From: Blastocystis sp. Blastoise
Lineage: Eukaryota > Sar > Bigyra > Opalinata > Blastocystidae
NCBI GenBank assembly: GCA_039096225.1
Contig: JBBPEB010000014.1
Coordinates: 496,001-560,000 of the forward strand
Direction: 5' to 3'
DNA length: 64,000 nucleotides
Positions 1 through 11,648 of the stretch are shown in pieces (positions within the stretch are counted from its first letter, which is position 1; each line of letters begins with the position of its first letter). A program made the translations under genes and the position numbers. Under the pieces are notes generated by a model. It saw only the letters and a list, made by a program, of their open reading frames with translations, searched no databases and had not been told where the DNA came from.

Positions 1-827
1 AATGATAATAATAATAATAATAATAATAATATATTTACATACACATAAACAACATAAGTATTTGTTCTCTTTTCAATTTCTTGAACAAATTTATAAGCAA
101 CACATTTCATACCTCGAATAACCTTAGTTTCTAGAATAAATTTATATAAAGTAACATTCTATTTATTTTTGAATAACACAATCATAATAAATAAATATAT
201 AAATATTATTATATACGAGGAAGTAATTCATATCCTTCTAAATCAGGTAATACAGTTTCTAAATCATATTCTTCCCAGTTATTAAAGCATGTAGGTTCAG
301 TTACCATTGGAACCTAGAGATTATGTAGAATAGTTAAAGGCTTATTAGTGATATTATATATATAACACTATACTATACTATTCAAATTTGTCTAAAAAAC
401 TTAATATATATATAGATATACAATTTGATTAGAGAAATTCTTACCACCATAATAAAAATACTTATCCATACCATCATCTATAGAAAAGAATAAAATAATT
501 AGATAGATAGATTAAAATTTGAATTAAAAAGGATTTTGAAATATCTGAATCCCTTCTAATAGAATATTCACATATAATAATCTCTACGAGCTTTTTGGAG
601 TTTACCATCGTGCCTTTAAAGAGAAAAAAGTAAATATACAAGGGATATAGCAACAATATGCCAGACATGAATAGGTTCAACTAAGGGAACATAAGGAAGA
701 GAAACGGTCATTGTGACTTCATATTGGTCAGGGAACACAGGGTTGCCTAAAACAAGAGCAACTAAGCAGAGTCTAGAAATGTATAGAGAGTATTGGTAAT
801 GACAATATACAAAAGAATTGACTTCAT
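1..827 (-). CDS. Papain-family (C1A) cysteine protease, 26/29-kDa/CfaD-type N-terminal domain, 3' end outside the window
   Basis: Six exons can be joined: 827-811, 772-662, 613-576, 477-422, 313-217 and 130-39. The product starts with a signal peptide (MKSILLLCLVALVLG), so it enters the secretory or lysosomal route. The following about 120 residues match the N-terminal domain that precedes the papain domain in arthropod 26/29-kDa proteases and Dictyostelium CfaD-type proteins: LPY..LVEP..VW near residue 35, ARRDYYDGM near 50, TVLPDLEGYELL near 95 and TKVIRGMKC near 108. The catalytic papain domain would lie beyond position 1, so peptidase activity is inferred. Two junctions are not GT-AG: intron 661-614 fits as GC-AG and intron 575-478 as AT-AG. 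Both are placed by frame and alignment. Family assignment is fairly sure; the exact edges of these two introns are less so. Confidence 0.72.
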
Positions 828-3273
828 TTGTAATAAAAACAAACAAAAAAATGATGATATTTCTAAAAGAGAATAAAACACAGACGATGTATCTGTCATT
901 CATAAGGATCCATGTTGACCCATTAATGTGTAGAAAGGGTCCACAATTTCTATCCCTTATAAGATGCATCAGAAAAACCGAATTCTATACAAATCCTATT
1001 GGTCAACTATCTGAAGGTAATCCATATTTCTTCGAGAATAATTGTATCTCTTACCCAAATTCTCTTTATTTTGGGTACCTTTCTCTTATTATTGTTCTTT
1101 TTTCAAAAGATTTTCTTTCTCTTTTTCTTTCATCACTTCTTCACAACAATTTTTTCGAAAGTTCTCACATCCTCTTAAGTATGTAATTATCTATGCAACA
1201 TTTAAAAAGAATAAGTGAAGGATGAATAATGATAAAAATATGAAATTTGTTGTGTTTTTCTCACATTTTTTGTTTATTTATTTAGATCTATTCATTATTT
1301 GATATTGAGAATGCAGAAGGCTTTGTATCTATATCTATCAATAATCATTTTTTTATTCATTTCTACTTTTTACTTGGAATTCCCCGTAATTTGCGTTGAA
1401 TCTTCTTTAATGATTCATATTTATTGACTCTTCTTCACACACTATGTTTCTACATATGATACATTATCTTATTTGATAGAGAACATCACTTTATTTCTTT
1501 TCATCACCCACTTTTAAAGTATTTATCAAAATTCAATTAGTGAAATCAATCTTTAAACAATGATACTTCTTATACACTCCTGAATTTAATAAGAATATAA
1601 AGTAATCGTTCACTTTAAATTATTTATCCTGTCTTTATTCTATATAGGCAAATCCATTGTTTTACTTTTTTTTCTGAACCTAATGAATTTAAAAAAGTGA
1701 TTGAAACAGTTCAAAACTCTTCATAGTAACACATTTCTCATTGTTAAAGCCTTGAGGAAGTTTATAAATATATCTCATGATGCTTTCTCTACCTTATAAG
1801 TGATTATTTATTGATAGATCAAATTAAATTCTAACTATTTCAGGTCATTCATAGAAATGACTGTATTTCTTCAAGCTCGTAATAAAACACCTTATATTCA
1901 TGATGCATTACTGTATACACTAGGTTCTTATGTATACATATGCATAAATTCTTAGAATACTCTTCCATTTTTAAAAAGAACTTCATAAATTTTTATTCAG
2001 GATTTATAAATTACACAGAATATCACAAGCTCATGCTTCTGATTTGATACCTTATTAAACCAGAAGTATACTACAACTAAGTATTTCTTGAGAGTTTATG
2101 ACAACTTTCTATCCTATAGCTAATATCCTCTCTACTACCCTTTGTTTTTCAACGAGTTCTTTATTTCTTAAAGACTCATTTTTTTTAATATTTATATATT
2201 TAAAAAATCGTCATTACACAGAAGCTTTTTATTTTGTACAGACGATCTTTTTCACAAAGAATTTTATTCAATAAACATAGATATTTTAGAAGAATATCCC
2301 ATTTTTTCCAAAAATTCCAAGAAGAAACCAAAAACAGAAACGTTAGAGTTGGGCGAAGTCCATCAAGTTTCACTTGTATCAAAATTTTCTTTTAAAAGTG
2401 ACTTTTCTTGTATAATAGTATCAAAATATTTATTTTTTTAAATTATATATTTTTTTTGTATTCTATATACTTATGTTCACACTTCGAACAGGAGAGATTT
2501 TAAGTATATATGACAATTAGATGCAATTCACTTTATAAGTGATTTATCTTATTTAATTGTAGAGTATGCCACTTTATAAATAGATTTTATGTTCTATTCA
2601 ATATTAATAAGGCATTTATACAATTATATTTATTCATCATATTCATTATATTTTGTAAATTTAATCTAAAATCTATCATTAAGAGTTATAAACTGTCTAT
2701 TGTATACAAAAAAGCTGATATGATGACATTTAGAAAGGTTGACATGAATAAAGATGAATCGATAGTTTATAAAATACAGATATTTTATATAAATAAGAAT
2801 ATACATAAAGGGGCGTACATGACTAGATATTCTTATGGATAAAATAATGCAAAAAAATAATTGTTTGATTCAACTTTATTACAAAGTTGTAATTGATATA
2901 TATTTATATAGACTATAGTGTCTAGAGTTGAATAGAAGAACCAAATTCTAATTTTCATTTTACTAATTGTAATTATATTTTATACTCGTTCAATATTGCT
3001 TTATTTTTCAAAGTTGGTATAGCTATAGCATATACATTGATTACCCCATGGTATCTTGACTCAACAATAGCTTGTACTGAAGATTGAAACCACACCAAAA
3101 AATGTTTTTTTTTTCCCGTGAAAAAAAGTGAGAAAAACGAGCTACAAATTGGAGCTCCAACCCCAAAAATTGGACCTAGATGGACCTCCATACAAATGGA
3201 CTTCCATTTGCCCAACTCTAAGAAACGTACATTATTTTGTTTATTACTAAATATCTTCATTTTGTGTAAAGCC
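828..3273. other. Intergenic region, about 2.4 kb
   Basis: This lies between the divergent protease gene and the membrane-protein gene at 3274. Every frame is short, rich in Phe, Ile, Ser and Leu, and shows no splice-linked coding stretch. I see no RNA gene, no long tandem array and no mobile-element terminus. It presumably holds both promoters. Confidence 0.5.
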
Positions 3274-4491
3274 ATGTTACAATCAGGTTATGTTTTTATT
3301 ATTTGCAGCGCGATCATTGCTGTCTCTCTCTTTTACAATTTTGGAACGTTCAACAAGAATATCGGTGTCACAAAGTTAGTGAAGATGGATCAAGCAAGAA
3401 TGAATATGTTCAATAGTCAATATGATTCAGATAAATATATGAGTATGCAGAAAGCTATTGATGAAGGTATGCGAATATATTGTTTTTTAATTGCTATTTT
3501 GTTTTGAGTTCAGTTATTATTATTGATTCTTCTATTTCTATACAATAAAATTCATAAATTATTTTTTTGATTTATATATATAGCTAACAACGATGCTCCA
3601 ACATCTCAAAGTATGTTTTTTGGACTTATTCTTCTTTTATATATGAAATTCGTTATATGATTTTGTTTTTCTTAGAATATAACGGAGTTACATTATTATC
3701 AAAATCATCAAGTGACTCTGATAATACATTTGAAATATATCATCATCCTTCTCTTAAAAAGTATATATATATATTTAGTATTTTATTCATTTATTGAAAC
3801 AAAATTTGTATATATATAAATTATATTGTATTTTGTAACTAATATTAGTCAACCTTTACTATAGTATAATTATATTCTATGGTTGTGATCATATTATTTC
3901 GCTACTTGAACCTTTAGAAAGCATGAAAGATATTGATGTTTATATCTTATGTCCTTCTGAAGATATAGAAATAGTCAATAGTTATATACAATCTGGTGAT
4001 GTTACTACAATTCATCCAATTACCGTGAATTATTTAGATCCTATGACAATCAATGAATTCATTATAAATAACCATATCAATTCTCATTCTAGTTTTAATA
4101 CTTTATTCATTAACACTCAACTATGTAAATATATTTATCATCATCATATCTATATATTAAATATATATTTTGATTATTTATTATTATTCTATTTACATAT
4201 TAAATATATATATATTATATATTTAACATTATATTTATATATTATTAAATACTTCTATTATTAAATGATTTTTCTATATATATATATATATAATTGAATC
4301 CTTTATATATAGCTAATGACGACCTCTATTCTATTCTTCATAATTATCAATATATATTAAAGAGTATAATTGTGAATACATTTGGGAATCAATCGAAATA
4401 TTTACAAATGAGAACGAAGATTATTCATCATGGCTATAAAAAGATCTCGATTAATAATAATTCATTCAGAACCTTTGTTAAAGAAAATTAA
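3274..4491 (+). CDS. Type II single-pass membrane protein, unknown function
   Basis: Five exons join with GT-AG sites and consistent phase: 3274-3466, 3584-3610, 3676-3760, 3865-4124 and 4313-4491, giving 247 residues. A hydrophobic segment at about residues 5-26 (FIICSAIIAVSLFYNFGTF) with a short N-terminal tail looks like a signal anchor, with the rest lumenal or extracellular. The lumenal part carries IIFYGCDHIISLLEPL and DIDVYILCPS, an alternating beta/alpha pattern that could be a Rossmann-type domain such as a methyltransferase or glycosyltransferase. I do not recognise the family. The frame stays open upstream to an ATG at 3118; I chose 3274 because it puts the anchor at the N terminus and the extension is low in coding character. 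The acceptor at 3864 was chosen over an earlier AG that leads to a stop. Confidence 0.62.
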
Positions 4492-4759
4492 ATTTATTTT
4501 TAAATACTATTTTTATTTTTGATTCTTTAATTCCATTTTTATTCTTTATTATTACTTAAAGTCTATATTTTATTTTTATTTCTTCGATAAAAATAAATAT
4601 TGCGTCTATTTTTTTTTTTAATCTTTCGTACAATTATAAAAACTCTCTAACTAAATAAATACATATAAAAAACATCAAAATCTTCTTTGAAAGAAACAAA
4701 AGGTAAATATATATAACAGTAATATAAAAAAAAATTACAAAAAAAGGAATTTCTATAAT

Positions 4760-6790
4760 CTACTGTTGATATTGAAAGAAATCATAAAGTTCTTGGCATT
4801 TTTCTAAATTCTCCTTCGGGAAATAATCAAGAAATTGAAAGAGTAACTCATCATCTTCATAAAACAATTTTTTAATATAGTTTGCATAAATAGTCGTAGA
4901 AACTTTTCCATCAACAAAAAGTGAAGAAATAGAATTGAAATCTTTTATTTGATGTTCTTTAATAAAATGAGATAATTGACTTTGAGCTTGTTTATTGATT
5001 AATTTGAATTGTTTTGGTTTCGAAGAAGAAGAAGAAGAAATAGCTTGTTTGTCAGTATTATTGTGATTCGAAAGAGCTTTCTTAGTATTTGATGAAGGTA
5101 CTGGTGATATATATGAAGAAGAAGATGTATTCTCCATAATAGAAGAAGAAGAAGAAATAGTTAAATTGTTTGAATTCTTCTTCTTTAAGAAGACCTTAGT
5201 AGTTGCAGAATTAATAGGCATTCGTGAGGATGATACAGAAGGAGAAGGTTCTAGATATTATTTATTTATTTATTATTTATATTTATTATTTATATTTATA
5301 TATTTATATATTTATATATTTATTATTTTGTTATTTATATATATAAGAATTAATAAAAGAGAATAGAGTTATAAATATATAAATATTCATTATAATAGAG
5401 TATTCAAGTTGTCCTATATATATATATACCGTAAGAAGTCTCACAAAATTGATTTGAAATTTGCTTCTATACATATATATATATATATATTATTATAAAT
5501 AATAAATAAAATACATTATGAAATTTCTTGACATGACTTTGGAATTCGTCTTTCGTTTTATAATAACTATAAACATTGGGACAAGATAAATTGCAACATA
5601 TATAATGATTATTTTGGCAATGTTTATGAAGTTTATCAATAGAATCAAAATACTATATATTGATAATGATATATATTGTATATATACAAAGTATAGATGA
5701 ATGTTTTTTCAAGAATGTATCGAAAATAATGAAACATATATTATTTTTAAAATACAAAATATAAAAAGATTATATAATCATTTATATAATATATACAAAT
5801 GAGAATCCATCTGAGCAGATAGAACAAAAAGGATGAGTTGATTTCATATGATTATATAGGTGTTTTATATTAAAGAATTGAGATTTACATATAGGACAGA
5901 TCTAGAAAGTAAAATAATACTAAAAAAAGAGAATATAAGATTTCTTAAAAGAGAAAGAAATAGATATTCATATATATATATGTTTATTAAACAAAAGAGA
6001 ATAAGACATAAATCTAGAATAATACTGGATGCTCAATTCGTTCTGTTTCATTATTGCGAATTGCTTCGATAGATCTCGACATCAAATGCTTCTGTAATTC
6101 CTATATATAATTATTATTAATATAATAAGCATATAATTATTATTAACATAATAAATATAATAAATATATTAATTATTAAATAATAAAAATATATTAATAA
6201 TTATAAACAAACAAAAACAATTATAATAAAAAAAATATACATATATTATATCATTCACATACATAGACAGTATAGCATTCTTGTTGAAAAGGGAAAAGAC
6301 GTAAATATTCAAAGCAAAGATAACAAATGTCTTTATTATGATTCTTTTTTATATGTTCACGAAGAGCAAGAAGTGAGTCAAAACATTGTCCATAATAGAA
6401 ATCTTTCTTCTTCTTGTTTACAGCACAAATAGGGCATCTATATTCAATTAGTTGCTCACTCTTCTTATATAAATCAACATCATCATAATAAATATCTTTC
6501 TCTTCATCATGATAAAAACAATGCTCCTTGCAATCTTCATAATCATCCGAGTCATATTCAGTAATCACTAAACCGTTCATTACCCTCTAAAGAAATGAAA
6601 TAAGAAAAGTATCATTTATTATTCTAGTATTTATTCATGAAATCATATACGCAAGATATACCTTACAGAATGGACACTTTTGATTACCATAAAAGACAAC
6701 ATTAAGGAGACACATTGCACATGCACGTGTTTTACAACAAGGAGTGAATCCAAAATATTCAACATCACTATCACAAACAGGACACCTCAT
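4760..6790 (-). CDS. HEL2: ZNF598/HEL2-type RING E3 ubiquitin ligase
   Basis: Seven exons with clean GT-AG sites: 6790-6662, 6586-6263, 6100-6026, 5901-5797, 5652-5515, 5466-5430 and 5250-4760, giving 432 residues. The protein opens at once with a RING (MRCPVCDSDVEYFGFTPCCK to CPFCK, residues 1-43). Next come the family's C2H2-type fingers: a CPIC/H..NH unit near residue 110, ICPICKSQF..HLYNHMKSTH near 178, FCSICSDGF, and FDSIDKLHKHCQNNHYICC near 215. The last exon is Ser-rich and ends with a helical module (SLFVDGKVSTTIYANYIKKL, then LLFQFLDYFPKENLEKCQEL) like the ZNF598 C terminus. The family ubiquitinates 40S proteins on collided ribosomes. It is divergently transcribed from TIM10. A poly-Ser tract from GAA/AGA repeats lies in the last exon. 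Identification is strong. Confidence 0.85.
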
Positions 6791-6863
6791 TTCCAAATAT
6801 AAATAGTCACTGATACACTAATTGAATAGAATCACAAACAAAACTCCAAGAGTTATTTTTTTG

Positions 6864-6919
6864 TAGGGTGAATTATCATCTTAAACGCATTTCCTCATTG
6901 CTGGAAATAATCCACCCTA
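6864..6919. promoter_or_regulatory. Near-perfect 13-bp inverted repeat in the HEL2/TIM10 divergent promoter
   Basis: TAGGGTGAATTAT at 6864-6876 and ATAATCCACCCTA at 6907-6919 are inverted copies matching at 12 of 13 positions, 30 bp apart. They sit between two divergent start codons (6790 and 7141) in a region otherwise poor in G and C. A shared protein-binding site is possible; no factor can be named. Confidence 0.35.
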
Positions 6920-7140
6920 TATATAAAGTATTTGTCAAAAATAATACGCTTTGCGGATGGTCTTTTCGTAAATTATTATACGATCTCAAGTATGATTTAC
7001 TTTATATTTCTGATTATTCTAAATAAACAAGAACCATGATTATTCCGACGAATTCGGAGAGAAATCATTTTTATTAGAAAAAAAGAAAAAACAATTTGTT
7101 TCTTATTAATTAATCCATCTATTCTCTATTTTTTGATACA

Positions 7141-7419
7141 ATGTCTTTTTTCGGTGGTAACAACGCAAAGATGAGTGAGAAAGTCGAAATGGCTCTCATG
7201 GAAACAGAAGCTTTAACTCAATTTATAAAAAATATGACAAATAGTTGTAGATCAAAGTGTATTAGAAACAAAACTAACGGTGTTCTTGAAGTCGGTGAAA
7301 TCACTTGCTTAGATCGTTGCGTATTCAAATATTATGAATCTCAAGATATCATGGTACCAATTTTTATGAATACAAATGAGACTGCTCAACAACAACAACC
7401 TCAACCTCCTAAGAATTAA
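7141..7419 (+). CDS. TIM10: Small TIM chaperone, TIM10-like
   Basis: An intronless 92-residue protein with the twin CX3C signature of small TIM chaperones: C36-RSK-C40 and C56-LDR-C60, separated by 15 residues. It is preceded by an amphipathic helix (residues 11-33) and followed by a second helix and a short Gln/Pro-rich tail. Small TIMs form hexamers in the mitochondrial intermembrane space and carry hydrophobic precursors to the TIM22 and SAM complexes; the paired disulfides hold the helical hairpin. The LTQFIKNMTNSC segment resembles TIM10 more than TIM9, TIM8 or TIM13, but the subtype is an inference. It is one of very few intron-free genes here. The first ATG follows a TA-rich leader. 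Confidence 0.85.
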   Translation: MSFFGGNNAKMSEKVEMALMETEALTQFIKNMTNSCRSKCIRNKTNGVLEVGEITCLDRCVFKYYESQDIMVPIFMNTNETAQQQQPQPPKN

Positions 7420-8321
7420 TTTATTCGTTTTCTTTTTTCTAATTTTATCATTGTATATCGTAGTTTTTTTATAACAATTGTTCGTGAAGGTAATGACAAC
7501 TGTTTTGTTTCTTTTTTCTTTCTTATTGTGCTTTTTGGGATTGTTCTTTATATGAACAACTATTTCATCATAATTCTACTATAATATAGAGCATTCACAT
7601 AGTAAGATATGACTCAAACTTTGCTATTTTATTAAAAATTATGTTTTATATATTAATAAATACATAAAACACATTCTGGACACTAATCAATGTTTTCAAT
7701 CTTTTTTATTTCCATTATACAGAGATATACGCTTATACATGTATTTATTCATTTACCATGCATTCTTCTGTAATTCATTTATAAGATAACCCTAAGGAAA
7801 CAAAATAATTATCAAGTGAATCACTAAATATACTTTTATTTTTAAAATGGTTTGACACTCAAATATCTATATATATCCTAATCCATCATTCAGAGCATTG
7901 ATTACTAGAATCACACCAATTTGGAAATGAATATGATCACAAATTAGCTCAGTTTTCATAATTAACTAATTCGTATAGATAGACTAAGCTATTCTACAAT
8001 ATATTAGATAGAAATATCATGAGATAAAAGCGAATGCTGTTCCAATGTCAACCATTACAATACATACTATACTCCTAAGTGTGACCAACATCTATTTATT
8101 TACAAATTATAATTTTATATTAATTTATTAATGCTAAATAGATCTTGAAATAGCAATAAAAAAACGATGGCTTTCAAGAAGTTTGAAATGTAGCTGAATC
8201 TTTCTAATTTTTAACAAACTGATGAAACACCAAGAAACGATTATTTCGTGTTTATTTTTTTTTTGTACCCAAATTGGGGTATTTATTAGTACTTATATTT
8301 GAAAAATATAAAGTTATCATT
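7420..8321. other. Intergenic region, about 0.9 kb
   Basis: AT-rich spacer between TIM10 and the next plus-strand gene. There is no reading frame of coding character, no RNA gene and no notable repeat. Confidence 0.5.
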
Positions 8322-9618
8322 ATGTCTGATCCTATGAGCAAGAAGAACTTCGAGCAAGCTCCGAATTTTGATTATTCTGTAGATCCTGAACCACAACGTG
8401 CATCTAGAAGAAAGCCTGTATATGTGAATCAAGCTCCTGAAGAACCAAAAGAAACACTCCCTAAATGGGTCAATATATTGAGATGTATTTTATCTGGAAT
8501 CTTAATGATTCTTTCCTTCTGGTTTTTTATTCGTTCAATTATATCAGAATTATTTGTTCTATCTATGGCACAGTATATATATATATATATAAAGTAGCCT
8601 TTCTTATTATTTGTATATAGATATCTGTTTCTTTCGTTTGTATATCTTCTTGACATACTTAAAATACGTACATTAGCCTTGTTGCTTTCTTCAATAGTAT
8701 TAATTGTACTTTATCTCACTGTTTCATTTCTCACTTGTACTGTTCAAATCAGTATATATCCATAAATATCTCTCTCCTTATTCTTCTATTTTTTATTTCA
8801 TAACTATTTTATTCTATATATATATAGCTTTTCACTTGGAAGATTTTTATCAATTTACAACTCCTACTCTTATGACTGAAATCATTCTGAATTCTATTTT
8901 CCTTGTTTCCTTTGTATATATAATATTATTTAATATTTTTATTTTTATAGTAATAATAAAATATTTATAGATTTATATACTATTATTTTTTTTAAATATA
9001 TATATAATAATTTTTTTAAAAACTTGTCTACTACTATTTTTTCAAATACATAAATAATAATATATATTTTTCTCTAGCTTTTCTTGTGTTTCTTCTATAT
9101 TTTTTACGATTCCTCCCTGATGATTATTAAGCAAGAAAGGTATATTTCATAAAGAACTTCTTGTCATATATATATATTGTTAACATCAATATACTATTTA
9201 TAATATGATGAATACATGATTGTTTATACTATTTCATATTCTATATATATATAGACGAAATATGTCTCCTCCTATGCAGATTAACTATAATGGTTCATCT
9301 TATATGCGTTATCAATCTCCCGCCTTTTATGTTCCCCCGCGGGTCTCTCCTGAACAAGAAACAGACATGGATGTCTATTATTCAGAAGGTATATATATAT
9401 TATTATTAGTAGTAGGTATCTCTATTTATTATATATTTATTATTCTTAAGTATTATTATATATATATATATATATTATTCTTAAGTATTATTATATATAT
9501 ATTATTATTAAGTATTATTATATATATATATTATTATTAAAATACTATTTTATTATCTACATATTACAAATTAACCTTTTTACATTGAATAGGTCTTCGA
9601 AAATATTCTGATCTTTAA
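8322..9618 (+). CDS. Small membrane protein with about four transmembrane segments
   Basis: Six GT-AG exons in consistent phase: 8322-8572, 8621-8751, 8828-8913, 9078-9139, 9255-9388 and 9593-9618, for 229 residues. A charged, cytosol-like N terminus of about 48 residues is followed by hydrophobic segments near residues 49-72, 84-100, 103-128 and 140-165, then a polar tail with MSPPMQINYNGSSYM and VPPRVSPEQETDMD. The pattern fits a tetraspan protein with both ends in the cytosol. I do not recognise the family; MARVEL-like or other four-helix proteins are possible. The second exon was set by the only acceptor (tatatag, ending at 8620) that keeps the hydrophobic frame open to 8751. Introns are mainly TA repeats. 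Confidence 0.65.
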
Positions 9619-10504
9619 TTTACTTTTCCTATATATATATATACTATATATATATACTATATATATATCTTTCTTAAATTGTTTTCTTATGTCTATATCT
9701 CATTTATGTATCATATTTTATTTTATAATGATCAACACATATATCCTATATTCAATATAATCTTATATTTCTATATAACCTTTTGACGGTCAATAGATCT
9801 ATCAATTCTTTTATCCTAGTTATTTCTATATAGTAATACTTATATTGTTATTTATATTTATTCTATCTTTTATATACTTTGTTTTAACTCTTTTTCTTGA
9901 TCATTATTTTCATTTAGGATTCTATTTTTTAATTGTAATTATGTTTTTATTGTATCACATATTCTAAAGAATTCCTACTCGTTCTATTTATTTTTTTTTT
10001 GAATAAATTCCCATTTGTTTTAATTATTATTCATTTCCTTTATAACAACATTTTGTTTTCAATTCTATTTTATTTTCTTTATTCTTTTATATTCCAAATT
10101 CTTTCTTTCTATGATCGAACTTGTTTTGCTCATTTCACCATTGCTTTTAATAAATTTTCATATAAATGTATCTTAAATTATAAACTCTTATCAGAATGAT
10201 TCTTATTTATATGATTTATAATTTACAGCATTAATATAAACCAAATATTCTGATTTTTCAATTGAAAACAGTATAATTATCATCAATTCATTCTCTAGAT
10301 CATAATCATATTAATGAACCAAATCAACCACAATACTCATCTTCTCTTATAATGATCATAAATAGCAATAAGTGAACTAGAGACGAGATATCCTATTAAA
10401 AAAGAATTTTAACAAACATTTTATTTTACGGAATAATATAATTTTCTACCGAGAAATAAACAGAGATTCATGAGAATCCTATATTCTTTTTCAATTGACC
10501 AACA
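9619..10504. other. Intergenic region, about 0.9 kb
   Basis: AT-rich spacer with TA tracts near 9633-9668. The reading frame at 9999-10199 is Phe/Ile/Tyr-rich and lacks splice partners, so I see no gene here. Confidence 0.5.
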
Positions 10505-11313
10505 ATGTCCTATCTTTCATTAGATCTATTCCCTGATACGTATGTCAAACTTACATTATCATTATTAATTCTATAGAAAAATATTTATTCAATCTTTCAC
10601 ACTCACACAAGAATCAACTCCATTTCAATTATCAAAATCAAATGAAGAAAATCACTATATAGTGGTAGATGCCTCTAAAGTAGATTCTAACTCATAACTT
10701 TCTATAATTGATAATTATTTACACAATAGATTATAAGTCTTCACCTTTTGGAAACATCTTTATCAAAGGTATTATTGAAAACAAAATACAATAAAAAATA
10801 TATTGCTTCTGACCAACATAAAGAGATCTTATATTCTTTTTCAGGTTCCAAGAATTTAGTTGAAGCTTATTCTTTTTTCTCTGTTAATGATTCTACAAAG
10901 AAAGCCTTATTAATATCCATTAATCCTACTGAAGATACTGTATATAAAATATATATATTATGATTATTAAAAGAGTTATATATATATATATTAATATTAT
11001 TAAAAGAGTTCTTTATATATATATTAATATTATTAAAAGAGTTCTTTATATATTATAAATATTATTAAAAGAGTTCTTAATAAATATATATATAATATTA
11101 CTAAAAGATTTCTTTTAAATATAGCTTTCAATGATAAATAAATTGTTAAAAGAAAATCAAGTTCATTTGCTTTCTATGGATGCGTCATTATTTGTCAAAA
11201 CAAAAGAAGAAGAAGACTGTTTAGTATCCTTCTATGGTATATCTGAAAATGAATTACAAGTTGGAACTTTAGAAGAAAGTATTCTTATGCATGTTGCTAT
11301 GAGAGATATCTAA
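10505..11313 (+). CDS. CGI121: KEOPS/EKC complex subunit CGI121 (TPRKB)
   Basis: Four GT-AG exons (10505-10539, 10577-10679, 10730-10939, 11125-11313) give 178 residues, close to the 175 of human TPRKB. The match runs along the whole length: an N terminus MSYLSLDLFPDT like the family's LDLFPE strand, HYIVVDASKIISLLHLLETS in place of the VDP..I....A helix, KEILYSFSGSKNLVEAYSFF like the family's LSP..NI.EAL segment, and a C terminus with GISENELQVGTLEESILMHV like the closing helix. CGI121 binds Bud32 in the KEOPS complex, which makes N6-threonylcarbamoyladenosine at position 37 of tRNAs that read ANN codons, and presents tRNA to it. The intron at 10940-11124 is made of a degenerate 30-35 bp repeat. 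Confidence 0.85.
10940..11124 (+). repeat. Degenerate tandem repeat filling CGI121 intron 3
   Basis: Units of the form TATTAAAAGAGTT(C)TTTATATATATATTAATAT recur about five times with small differences between the donor at 10940 and the acceptor at 11124. The repeat ends close to the splice sites, so the intron seems to have grown by unit duplication. Confidence 0.6.
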
Positions 11314-11648
11314 ATATATATATATATAAATAATTATTTTTAGTTTTTGTATAGTAGTTAAGTTTTTTTAGAATTTTTGCTTTATATATATATAAGAGAT
11401 TTTTAAACACATCCTGATAGAGAAGATATTCTACTTTTAAAAAATAAAGATGATTTTGGAGAGCTTCATAAACACAGAGATGACTTGAATATATTGAAAA
11501 AATAATATGAATGTATATAAAAAAAATATCAATAAAAACAGGATAGTATGAGGTAATAATAAGTAAAACAGAGAGAAATTAGTATATATTAAGAATTCTT
11601 TAGATTTATTACAGAAAAATAAATAGTTGACATAATAATCTAGAATAA

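Noticed and set aside
818-1186. 122-residue plus-strand frame
   Set aside because: It is antisense to the protease signal-peptide exons in its first part and Phe/Leu/Ser-rich noise afterwards; no splice partners.
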